From NCBI RefSeq assembly GCF_016865485.1, contig NZ_AP024452.1:6098501-6162500 (forward strand): a stretch of 64,000 nucleotides of DNA, given 5' to 3'. Below, piece after piece: positions 41,435-49,376 of this stretch; within the stretch, counting starts at the first letter, position 1, and the number at the start of each line of letters is the position of its first letter. The stretch comes from Luteitalea sp. TBR-22 (GTDB taxonomy: Bacteria > Acidobacteriota > Vicinamibacteria > Vicinamibacterales > Vicinamibacteraceae). The notes under the pieces are model-generated. The model ran no database searches and had not been told where the DNA came from. It saw only the letters and a program-made list of their open reading frames with translations. The translations under genes and the position numbers were made by a program.

Positions 41435-44260
41435 GTGCAGCAGCTACCCGATGGGCTAGGATCGCCGGCACATCAGGAGGGGCGTATCAGCGACGCATCT
41501 GTCACTGCGCGGGAGGGACTGCAGCGCATCTGGGTCGACATCCTGATGGCGCTGCTCGGCCTCATTCAGGGCCTCATCTTCAACGATCTCGCAAACACGC
41601 TCTCGGACCACCTGCGTGTCTGGACGCCCTGGCGATGGCTCGTCGTCGCTCACCTGGCCCTGTGCTTCGCCATCCTGCTCAGGGTGATCCAGACCTACAT
41701 CACTGCTGCGCTGTACTACCGGAAGCAACTGAATCTCTCCGAGATCGTCATCCTCTCGGTGATAGGCGTCCTGCAGCATCTCCTGGTGCAGAGCATTCGC
41801 AGCCCGTCTGTCGAGGCGGACGTGCTCGATGTGTCGTTCTTCTACAAGTCGCTGTTGCTCGTGGTGTTCCTTGGCTGCGTGGCCTACCTCCTCACGCTGC
41901 GGGGCCTGCTCGTAGCGTATCGAGCCCTACCCGTGCCGCAGTCGCCACCGGAGCTGAAACGCAGCGTCGTCCTGCAGGTCATCAATCTGACCGGCATGGC
42001 GTGCATAGGCGTGCTCGCACTCCTTGCCCTCTCAGGAACGGTGCCCCCGATCGTCTCGGCCTCGTTGTGCAGCGCGATCCTGGTGGCAAACACCGCGTAC
42101 TCAAGCCGTCAGAGTTTCGTGCAGCACACGGTTGCTACGGCCACGGCACGAACCGACGTCCTGGCAGTAGCACGGTCCCTGAGCCGCGAGTTCGATTACG
42201 TCTTCGGACGTTTCCTGCCAGGTGACATCGAGCGCCGCGCCAGGATCATCGCGCTGGCCATCTGCTTCTTCGAGGACGGACACCTGCTCGGGCGCGCTCG
42301 GCTCGTGACCCTGACTGACGACGACGAGGCATTCGCGTTCGTGGCGCCCCCTGATCAGGGGCGGCTGACGGGCGCGCGGTCCGTGGCGGCATTCGCAATC
42401 GCCACGGCGTGCTGCGGCGTATCCAAGGTGCCCTCCACTCTGTGGCGCGCGTGGCGCAATCGCGCCCTCCTGTTCGCTGTGACTACGAGCGCGCCGGCGT
42501 GGAAGGTGCTGTACCTTGTCGTCCCGGACACGCGACGTCGGCAGGGCCTCGGCGTTGCGCTGCTGCGGCGCGTCGAGGCTCTTGCTGGACGGTCGGCGAC
42601 TCCCCGGATCGGGGCTGCCGTGAGGACCAGGAACGTCGCGGCCCGCAAGATGTTCCTGAGCCGAGGCTACCGCAAAGTCTCGAAGCATCGCGAGGTGATT
42701 CCGGGCGAGGAGCATCGGGGCGGTCTTGCCGTGTACCAGATGGCCGTGCCGAGCCAGTCCACTCCTGCTGCCACACAAGGGAGCTTCGCCGCCGTGCCGA
42801 GCGCAGGGAGGCGTGGGTGGCTGGCAGCCGTCGCGCTTGGCGTGGCGGTTCTGCTGGCTGGCGTCGTCCTCTCTGCGAGAGCGTTCAGGGTGGCCTCTCG
42901 ACAACCACCCGCATTGCCGACGGAGGGTCTGCTTCCAGCGCCGCCGCGCGCGGACCTCGCCGCAACGCTGGCCGCATCGATCCGGTTCCGCACCATCTCG
43001 CACGGCGCGGCCCCGGATGCGCTGACAGATCAGGCGCTGGTCGAGTTCGTCAGCTTCCTGACCAGGACCTATCCCGCCATGAGGTTCGAGAGGGTGGGAC
43101 CACGGGCGCACCTTGTGACGATTCCCGGGCAGGACCACAGCCTCCCCGGGGCCTTGGTCTACGCACATCTCGATGTCGTGCCTGCGGATACCAAGGGCTG
43201 GAAGCAGGATCCCTTCGGCGGCGTCGTCAGCGACGGGTACGTACATGGCCGTGGGGCCCTCGATGACAAGTTCTCGGTCATCGCCATCCTTGCCGCCACG
43301 CAGGAGCTGCTCGGCGCAGGCTGGGCGCCGACGCGCCCGATGTACATCGCCCTCGGCCATGACGAGGAGCTCGATGGGACGGGCGCGCAGGCAGTCGCGG
43401 CGCACCTCCGGGAACGAGGCCTGCGGGTCGGTTCGGTGCTCGACGAAGGAAGTGCCGTGGTCGAAGGTGTCCTTCCGGGCCTCGACGGCCCAGTTGCCGC
43501 CGTAGCGATCGCGGAGAAGGGCTACCTCGACGTCACCTTGTGCGCCGTCGGCACACCGGGGCACTCGAGTTCTCCACCCGTGTCGACCGCCATAGGTGCG
43601 ATCAGCACCGCAGTGCACCGCCTGGAGCAGAATCCCCCTCCGACGGCGCTGAATGCGCTGATGGCGCAGACCTTGACTTACGCCGCGGCCGAGATGTCGT
43701 ACCCCTGGCGGCTCGTGGTCTCGAACTTGTGGCTGACGACGCCCCTGATCGAGGCCAGCATGCGCGGGGCGCCTCTCAGCCGGGCGCTGCTCGGGTCGAG
43801 CCAGTCAGCCACACTGGTGGCTGGGGGGACGAAGGCAAACGTCCTGCCAGAGCGTGCCTGTGCAACGCTGAACTACCGGCTGCTTCCCGGATCCTCCCCG
43901 GAAGACATGCTGCGCCGGGTGCGCTCGGTCGTGGGCGACTCCCGCGTGTCGGTCACGCACGGGCCCCCGGGGCCGGCTCCAACCGTGTCTGACCTGGACT
44001 CTCCAGCAGGCATCCGTCTGGGCCAGGTGATCCGGCGGCACTTCCCGCGGGCAGTGGTTGTGCCCGTCTTGAGCCCTGGCACCACCGACTCTCGCCACTT
44101 CGGACAGGTCGCCGATCAGATCTTTCGCTTCTCACCTCTGGAGCTGAGCGATGAGGAGCTCGCGTCCCTTCACGGTACGAACGAGCGCATCCGCGTACTA
44201 GCGCTCGAGAAGGCCTATGCCTTCTATCACTCCTACCTCCAGCACGCCTCGCGCAAGTAG
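41435..44260 (+). CDS. Membrane GNAT acyltransferase fused to M20 peptidase (CPS1/PM20D1-like)
   Basis: This roughly 941-residue protein has three parts. Residues about 33-223 hold about six membrane helices. Residues about 228-435 are a GNAT acetyltransferase-like domain with the acyl-CoA motif L-V-V-P-D-T-R-R-R-Q-G-L-G and R-N-V-A-A-R-K-M-F-L-S-R-G-Y. One more helix (about 462-485) leads to an M20 peptidase (about 500-941) with intact metal ligands: A-H-L-D-V-V-P-A, G-R-G-A-L-D-D-K, H-D-E-E-L-D-G and T-D-S-R-H-F-G, closest in pattern to CPS1/PM20D1 proteins that cleave or form N-acyl amino acids. With an even helix count the GNAT domain would face the cytoplasm and the peptidase the outside. 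The start is uncertain: GTG 41435 and ATG 41546 are the ordinary choices, but TAGGAT (41457) and AGGAGG (41475-41480) point to ATC 41486. Confidence 0.82.
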   Translation: MQQLPDGLGSPAHQEGRISDASVTAREGLQRIWVDILMALLGLIQGLIFNDLANTLSDHLRVWTPWRWLVVAHLALCFAILLRVIQTYITAALYYRKQLNLSEIVILSVIGVLQHLLVQSIRSPSVEADVLDVSFFYKSLLLVVFLGCVAYLLTLRGLLVAYRALPVPQSPPELKRSVVLQVINLTGMACIGVLALLALSGTVPPIVSASLCSAILVANTAYSSRQSFVQHTVATATARTDVLAVARSLSREFDYVFGRFLPGDIERRARIIALAICFFEDGHLLGRARLVTLTDDDEAFAFVAPPDQGRLTGARSVAAFAIATACCGVSKVPSTLWRAWRNRALLFAVTTSAPAWKVLYLVVPDTRRRQGLGVALLRRVEALAGRSATPRIGAAVRTRNVAARKMFLSRGYRKVSKHREVIPGEEHRGGLAVYQMAVPSQSTPAATQGSFAAVPSAGRRGWLAAVALGVAVLLAGVVLSARAFRVASRQPPALPTEGLLPAPPRADLAATLAASIRFRTISHGAAPDALTDQALVEFVSFLTRTYPAMRFERVGPRAHLVTIPGQDHSLPGALVYAHLDVVPADTKGWKQDPFGGVVSDGYVHGRGALDDKFSVIAILAATQELLGAGWAPTRPMYIALGHDEELDGTGAQAVAAHLRERGLRVGSVLDEGSAVVEGVLPGLDGPVAAVAIAEKGYLDVTLCAVGTPGHSSSPPVSTAIGAISTAVHRLEQNPPPTALNALMAQTLTYAAAEMSYPWRLVVSNLWLTTPLIEASMRGAPLSRALLGSSQSATLVAGGTKANVLPERACATLNYRLLPGSSPEDMLRRVRSVVGDSRVSVTHGPPGPAPTVSDLDSPAGIRLGQVIRRHFPRAVVVPVLSPGTTDSRHFGQVADQIFRFSPLELSDEELASLHGTNERIRVLALEKAYAFYHSYLQHASRK
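41457..41480 (+). promoter_or_regulatory. Possible -10 box and strong Shine-Dalgarno of the GNAT-M20 gene
   Basis: TAGGAT (41457-41462) then AGGAGG (41475-41480), 5 bases before an in-frame ATC at 41486. No ATG, GTG or TTG lies at the right distance, so the true start may be non-canonical, or a base may differ from the true sequence. Confidence 0.4.
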
Positions 44261-44363
44261 CGCCCAGGCCCGACGCGTACGCGGTGGGGCGCACCTGGGC
44301 CGCCTCCCGCGGCAAGAACGGAGGCGAGTGCCAACGACTCGCGGGTTTGGCCAGGCAGTGTTC

Positions 44364-44692
44364 GGACCTGCTGGAGCTGGTGCGCGACCACGTGTACGAC
44401 CCTGAACTTCCTGGGCAACTACTCGCTGAAGGCGATTGGCCCGGTGCTGGCGCCGGGGCTGACGTACAAGGGGCTGAGCATCAAGGACGGGCTGACGGCC
44501 TCGCGCGCGTACGCGAGCCTGATCGACGCGCAGGTGGGCGAGGACGACGTGGCGATTGCGTTGCACGACCTGCGCCAGTACTGCGAGCGCGACACGCTGG
44601 CGCTGGTGGACGTACACCGCACGCTGATGAACCTCGCCAACGGCGTGACGACGACGGAGGGCGCGGTCAGCTGGCCGAGCGTGCAGGGGTGA
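44364..44692 (+). pseudogene. Truncated, frameshifted copy of the DUF2779 C-terminus
   Basis: This stretch repeats 40792-41122 with nine substitutions, one inserted C (near 44402) and one 3-base deletion. The inserted base breaks the frame early. Eight of the nine substitutions are at third codon positions, so the copy was under coding constraint before it was broken. It carries the D-L-L-E-L-V-R-D-H and Y-C-E-R-D-T-L-A-L-V regions but not the D-F-E motif. Its last 26 bases overlap the 3' end of the sigma-54 regulator on the other strand, just as the intact tail would if the inserted segment were removed. Confidence 0.9.
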
Positions 44693-47384
44693 GGTCGTCG
44701 TCTTCCTCGTCGGCGACGGTGTCGTCGGCGAGGCCGAGCCGCTTCCGTTTCAGGTACAGGCCCTTGCGGGTGATGCCGAGGCGGCGCGCGCATTCGGACT
44801 GGTTCTGGCGCGACACGTCCATGGCGCGAAGGATGGCCGCGCGTTCGAGGTCGTCGTACAAGCCTTGCAGATCGCGGTCGAGGGCGAGCGTGACGGTGGA
44901 ACCGTCGGATGGCCGTGGGGCGGGCGCCTCGACGAGGTTGCGGATCCCCGGCGCGAGGTGCTCGAGGTCGACGAGTTCGTCCGCGTCACTGAGTGCCACG
45001 ATGCGCTTCAGCTCGTTGGTCAACTGGCGCACGTTCCCTGGCCAGTCGTAGGCAGACAGTCGCTCGAGGGCACGAGGCGTGAGCTGCGGAATGAGTTTGC
45101 CCGCCTGCTTGGCGTGCGTCGTCAGGAAATGGTTGACGAGCGTCGGGATCTCCTCGCGCCGCTCGCGCAGCGGCGGCACGGTGAGAGAGACGACATTGAG
45201 GCGGTAAAAGAGGTCCTCGCGGAAGCGCCCCTCGCGCACGAGGGACTCGAGGCGCGCGTTCGTCGCTGCGACGATTCGGACATCGACGCGCTGGGGTCGC
45301 TCTCCGAGCGGCTGGATCTCGCCGCTTTCCAGGAAGCGCAGCAGCTTCGGCTGCAGGTCGAGGCTCAACTCGCCGATCTCGTCGATGAAGAGCGTCCCGC
45401 CTTCCGCCTCGCGGATCATGCCCTTGGCGTCGTTGACCGCGCCGGTGAACGCGCCACGCTTGTAGCCGAACAAGTGTCCCTCGAGCATCTCACGAGGGAC
45501 TGCGGCGACGTTGAGTGCGATGAATGGCTTCGCTGATCGCGGCGAGCACGCGTGCAGCTCAGTCGCTACAATTTCCTTACCTGTTCCGGTTTCGCCGGTG
45601 ATCAGTACTGGGATGTCGCTCGCGGCCGCGCGCGTAATTGTCTTGAGGAGGCGCTTCATGCCAGAGGAGATGTAGAGGCCTGCCTTCCCCTCAGGAGCGA
45701 TATCAAGATCCCACGAAAGGAGCTTCTGCTTCAGCTCAGACTGCGCGCGAACGCCGTCGACCGCCCTTCGAGTGATACTGAAGACATGGAAGAGCAACTC
45801 CTTCTTCTCCGCAAGTTCAGGAACCTCGGCTCCGAGGTAGATCGGGGACCGACCTACCGTTCCGACGTAGAGCGCTGAAGTCCCGACCTTGTCAGCGGGG
45901 CTGGGATCAGCCTGGAGAGTGGACCTGATGCCAAGTCGCTTGAGCATGCGGCGCAGCTCGATGCTCGCGAGATGAGGATGCGGTAGCAGACCGCATACAA
46001 ACGCGAGATCCTCAGCGACTCTCAGGATCGGCCGGCGGTGGCGAGGCGCATGACTGTCACTGGACGACTTGAGCTCACCAGCCAATCTTGAGGTCTGTCG
46101 ACGAAGAAAGCGCTCGCCCGACACGGCAAAAACACGATCCGCCCTTAAGAACTCGGCCCTAGCAACGAGTGCATCCTGTCGCAGGGCGGCCCTCACTGCA
46201 CGAACTCTGGCAAGCAGACCCAGTGTTTCCGCGCTGGGATAATGAACGCGAGCAAGCACGTCAACCACATCGTGAGCAGTGGATTCGTCGTTGGGGTTCA
46301 GGCGGACCTTTGCCTCAGCTCGCAGCAGTACCAGCTTTGCCCATCCGAGTAGGTCGCCCCTGCTATCGGCCACGTCAATCGCATCCGACAGAACGCGACA
46401 GGACTGGTCCCATTCGCCGTGAAGCTGCGCAACTCTTGCTCTTACGGGCGCTGAGTCCACTAGTAGGAGCGTCGCTCGGTTCAAGACTGCGATTAGCTCC
46501 TCTATCTGCACTACGAGAAGGCGAGCCTCCGCCAGTTCCCCTCGCTCCGCCGCAATGTTTGCCAGTGTGTCAAGAAGTGCTCCTCTGGCCAATGAGAGCG
46601 GTGGCACCTCCTCGAGGGCGGCGACCGCCTCCCCCCGTGCGCGCGAGAAGCTTCCACGTCGAAACTCGAGGAATGCGAGATTCGCTTGAGCCGATGCCCT
46701 CAAGGCTCGCAGGCCGTTTGCCTCTGCAGTCTTGCGGGAAGCACGCGCCCAGTGAACGGCCTCTTGACTGCGCGCCAAGAGGTGCTCCGCACCTGATAAC
46801 GCGAGCTCTGTGAATGCTTGAATTGCAGCATTAGGCTCTGGTCGAAGGAGCGCAAGTGCGGACTCGAGCTCACCTACAGCGAGGCTCGCTAAGTTGCGCT
46901 GAGCATGCGCCTGTCCCACTCGTGCATGCAGTGCCGCCAAGAGCTGTGCGTCGCCAGAACGTAGCACTGCCGCCTTGGCGCTTTGCAGCGCTTGCTGGCT
47001 CTCTGCAAGCCCGCGGTGGTTTGTAAGGAGTGTAAAACGCGACAACGAGGCCAGGGCCACCTGCTGGTGCTCGCCGGCGGCCTCACCCTCGACGAGAGCC
47101 TTATTTAAGACCTCTAGAGCCTCAGCTGTTCGCCCTGAAGCACCGAGCAATTCGCCTTCGACTCGTGCAGCAAACACTGCGGCAGCAGGAGTGAGCGCAC
47201 AACCTTTGAGGCTCCCGAGAAGCGCCAGTGACTCTTGCAAAGCGCCCGCCTGGCGCCTGATGTCGGCCTCAAGCACTGCTCTTGTGGCCGGGGCGAGTCT
47301 TGCACCCCTGAGAGCATGCTCTGAGGCAATCAGGTCGCCGGATCGTACCGCCCGTCTAAGAGACGCAGGTAAATCAAGTGGCAT
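44667..47384 (-). CDS. Sigma-54-dependent Fis-family transcriptional activator with TPR-like sensor region
   Basis: This 905-residue protein has a long helical N-terminal region (about 1-430) that looks like TPR repeats, an uncharacterised segment (about 440-560), the sigma-54 interaction AAA+ domain (Walker A G-E-T-G-T-G-K near 598; G-A-F-T-G-A near 643; L-F-I-D-E-I-G-E-L) and a Fis-type helix-turn-helix (Q-S-E-C-A-R-R-L-G-I-T-R-K-G-L-Y) near 870. It should activate RpoN-dependent promoters in response to an unknown signal bound by the N-terminus. The 5' half looks less GC-rich than its neighbours, hinting at transfer. No clear -24/-12 promoter was found in the window. Confidence 0.92.
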   Translation of the reverse strand: MPLDLPASLRRAVRSGDLIASEHALRGARLAPATRAVLEADIRRQAGALQESLALLGSLKGCALTPAAAVFAARVEGELLGASGRTAEALEVLNKALVEGEAAGEHQQVALASLSRFTLLTNHRGLAESQQALQSAKAAVLRSGDAQLLAALHARVGQAHAQRNLASLAVGELESALALLRPEPNAAIQAFTELALSGAEHLLARSQEAVHWARASRKTAEANGLRALRASAQANLAFLEFRRGSFSRARGEAVAALEEVPPLSLARGALLDTLANIAAERGELAEARLLVVQIEELIAVLNRATLLLVDSAPVRARVAQLHGEWDQSCRVLSDAIDVADSRGDLLGWAKLVLLRAEAKVRLNPNDESTAHDVVDVLARVHYPSAETLGLLARVRAVRAALRQDALVARAEFLRADRVFAVSGERFLRRQTSRLAGELKSSSDSHAPRHRRPILRVAEDLAFVCGLLPHPHLASIELRRMLKRLGIRSTLQADPSPADKVGTSALYVGTVGRSPIYLGAEVPELAEKKELLFHVFSITRRAVDGVRAQSELKQKLLSWDLDIAPEGKAGLYISSGMKRLLKTITRAAASDIPVLITGETGTGKEIVATELHACSPRSAKPFIALNVAAVPREMLEGHLFGYKRGAFTGAVNDAKGMIREAEGGTLFIDEIGELSLDLQPKLLRFLESGEIQPLGERPQRVDVRIVAATNARLESLVREGRFREDLFYRLNVVSLTVPPLRERREEIPTLVNHFLTTHAKQAGKLIPQLTPRALERLSAYDWPGNVRQLTNELKRIVALSDADELVDLEHLAPGIRNLVEAPAPRPSDGSTVTLALDRDLQGLYDDLERAAILRAMDVSRQNQSECARRLGITRKGLYLKRKRLGLADDTVADEEDDDLTPARSAS

Positions 47385-47436
47385 TGGCTGGTTCTGCGCG
47401 GAGTTTAGCGCACATCCCAGCCCACGAGTAGTTAGT

Positions 47437-47614
47437 CACCCCACACGAGCGTGTCACCCCAGACCAACGTGTCACCCCACACGAGGGTGTCACCCCAGAC
47501 CAACGTGTCGCCCCACACGAGCGTGTCACCCCAGACCAACGTGTCGCCCCACACGAGCGTGTCCCCACACGAGCGTGTCACCCCAGACCAACGTGTCGCC
47601 CCACACGAGCGTGT
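47437..47614 (-). repeat. 18-bp tandem repeat coding D-T-L-V-W-G
   Basis: Ten units (18 bp each, alternating two variants in a 36-bp higher-order pattern) encode D-T-L-V-W-G on the complement. Unit 8 (47563-47578) is only 16 bp, which shifts the frame within the array. Confidence 0.95.
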
Positions 47615-49049
47615 CACCATCGACCTTGGCAGTAAATGCAATGCCGCTGCGCGTCGCGGTTTCGCCGGCGATGGTGGTGGGTGGCAGATCCTGCAGCCGC
47701 CGACGCGCCGCCGCCACCGCCGCCGCCACGTCGATCTCGCCCGCACCCGCCGCCGCAACACCAGCCTCCGCGACCCGCTGCGACGTCACCTGCAGCACCA
47801 CCTTCACCTGCGCCGGCGTCAGCTTCGGGTTCGCCTCCAGCACCAGCGCCGCCGCGCCGCTCACCATCGCCGCCGCCATGCTCGTCCCCGACAGCCGCAC
47901 GTACGTCGCCGCGCCCTGCCCCACCACCACCGCGCCCGCCTTGCCCACCAGCGCGCTGCCCACGCTCCCCGCCGACACGATCCGACGCCCCGGCGCCGAC
48001 ACGTCAGGCTTCATGAACCCGTCGATCGCCGTGAGGCCGCGCGAGCTCCAGTCCGCAATCCGGTCGTCGCTGCGCTGCGGCGTCCCCTGCGTGTCCACCG
48101 CACCCACCGTGATCGCCGACGGCGCGTTGCCCGGCGACGTGATGCCGTCACGCACCCGCGTCCCGTCCGGCAGCGTCCCGAGGTTGCCCGCCGACGTCAC
48201 GACGACGATGCCCGCCCGGCTCGCCGCCTCCACCGCCTGCACCAGCGGGTCGTCCACCCAGCTCTCGAGCACCGGCTTGCCCAGCGACAGGTTGATCACC
48301 CGGATCCCGTACGCCGCACGGTTGGCCACCGCCCACTCGATTGCCGCAATCACGTCGCTCGTCGTCCCGCGCCCCTGCGCGTCGAGCACCCGCAGGCTCA
48401 CCAGGTGCGCGCCCGGCGCCACCCCCGCGAACCGCCCCTGCCCCGTCGTCACGTCGCCGGCCGCAATCCCCGCCACGTGGGTGCCGTGCCCGTAGGGGTC
48501 GGCGCCCCGACGGCCGCCCGCCACGAAATCGACGCTCGCCACCACCCGGCGCCGCAGCGCCTCGTGGCTGGCCGCGATGCCCGAGTCGATCACCGCGATG
48601 CCGATGCCCTTGCCGTTCACCCCCGGCAACCCGAGCACCCCCTGCCACGCCTGGTCGGCCCCGAGCGCCACCACCTCGGTCGCCATGTGTGCCGCCACCG
48701 GCGCGTCGTCGGCCACCACCGGCACCGCCGGGTCGGCCGCCAGCGCCGAGAGCGCCGCCGCGTCCTTCACCCGCACCACCGCGCCGGTCGCGAGCGTCTT
48801 CTCCACCACGAGCCCGTGCCGCGCCGCCAGGTCGCGGATCTGCTCCGCCGTGCCCGACACGATCACGCCCCGCGACTCGCCACGCCCGACCGCCTCGGCA
48901 AGGCCGCGCGAGAGGCGCGCCTTGTGCCCGTCGGCCGCCGCCGGCGCCGACAGCGCCAGCAGGACGAACGCGATCGAGACCCACACAACCGTGCGCAGCG
49001 GCGAACGGCGGACAGACGAGGGGCGGGCGGACAGCGAGAGGAACGGCAT
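47526..49049 (-). CDS. Secreted subtilisin-like serine protease (S8) with C-terminal repeats, frameshifted in the array
   Basis: This 507-residue protein has a signal peptide (V-W-V-S-I-A-F-V-L-L-A-L, ending A-A-A-D), an inhibitor-like propeptide region, and the S8 triad: Asp in A-V-I-D-S-G-I, His in G-H-G-T-H-V-A-G-I, Ser in L-S-G-T-S-M-A-A-A. The oxyanion Asn is in S-A-G-N. The C-terminus enters the D-T-L-V-W-G repeats. After three repeats a 16-bp unit shifts the frame and the protein ends after a short tail (H-A-R-V-G-R-H-V-G-L-G). Without the shift all ten repeats would be read, ending near 47432. ATG 49049 has AGGAG 8 bases upstream. Confidence 0.92.
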   Translation of the reverse strand: MPFLSLSARPSSVRRSPLRTVVWVSIAFVLLALSAPAAADGHKARLSRGLAEAVGRGESRGVIVSGTAEQIRDLAARHGLVVEKTLATGAVVRVKDAAALSALAADPAVPVVADDAPVAAHMATEVVALGADQAWQGVLGLPGVNGKGIGIAVIDSGIAASHEALRRRVVASVDFVAGGRRGADPYGHGTHVAGIAAGDVTTGQGRFAGVAPGAHLVSLRVLDAQGRGTTSDVIAAIEWAVANRAAYGIRVINLSLGKPVLESWVDDPLVQAVEAASRAGIVVVTSAGNLGTLPDGTRVRDGITSPGNAPSAITVGAVDTQGTPQRSDDRIADWSSRGLTAIDGFMKPDVSAPGRRIVSAGSVGSALVGKAGAVVVGQGAATYVRLSGTSMAAAMVSGAAALVLEANPKLTPAQVKVVLQVTSQRVAEAGVAAAGAGEIDVAAAVAAARRRLQDLPPTTIAGETATRSGIAFTAKVDGDTLVWGDTLVWGDTLVWGHARVGRHVGLG

Positions 49050-49376
49050 CTTGCGTGCTCCTGGGACTTGGGGAGAGCGCCGCGGCAGCATCGCCACGGA
49101 CCGTCCGGACCACGCACGGTCCGGAGGCCACGATGAGCCGGGCACCCATTGCCAATACACGCAACGTGCCAGATCGCAAGAAGTGCAATAACGTTGGATG
49201 GGGCCCGTACCGAACAGGGGCTGCAGGCCCATCAGGTGCGTGCCGACACAGGATCAGGTGGCGCACGTACGGTTCCGTCCCGGCCCCGTGACCGCGCGCC
49301 GCCCCCGACCGCGCCGATCGCCGCGTCGCGATCGGCCAAGATCTTGGCCGGTGCGGCCAAGGAGTTGCCCTCGTCC
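49050..49376. promoter_or_regulatory. Divergent intergenic region with inverted repeats
   Basis: This 327-base region separates the subtilase and the ABC operon. It holds an inverted repeat GGACCGT/ACGGTCC (near 49098-49123), GCCGATCGC/GCGATCGGC (49313-49321 and 49328-49336, 6 bases apart) and a perfect 18-bp palindrome CGGCCAAGATCTTGGCCG (49333-49350), 26 bases before the first ABC gene. The last two overlap and are good operator candidates. No gene is supported in this gap. Confidence 0.5.

Noticed and set aside
47374-47761. Separate small genes in the subtilase repeat array
   Set aside because: These frames are other reading frames of the 18-bp repeats; one shows where the subtilase would continue without the 2-base loss.
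49150-49172. Sigma-54 promoter upstream of the subtilase (TGGCACG on the complement)
   Set aside because: The -24 element looks good but no GC pair occurs at the required spacing for the -12 element.
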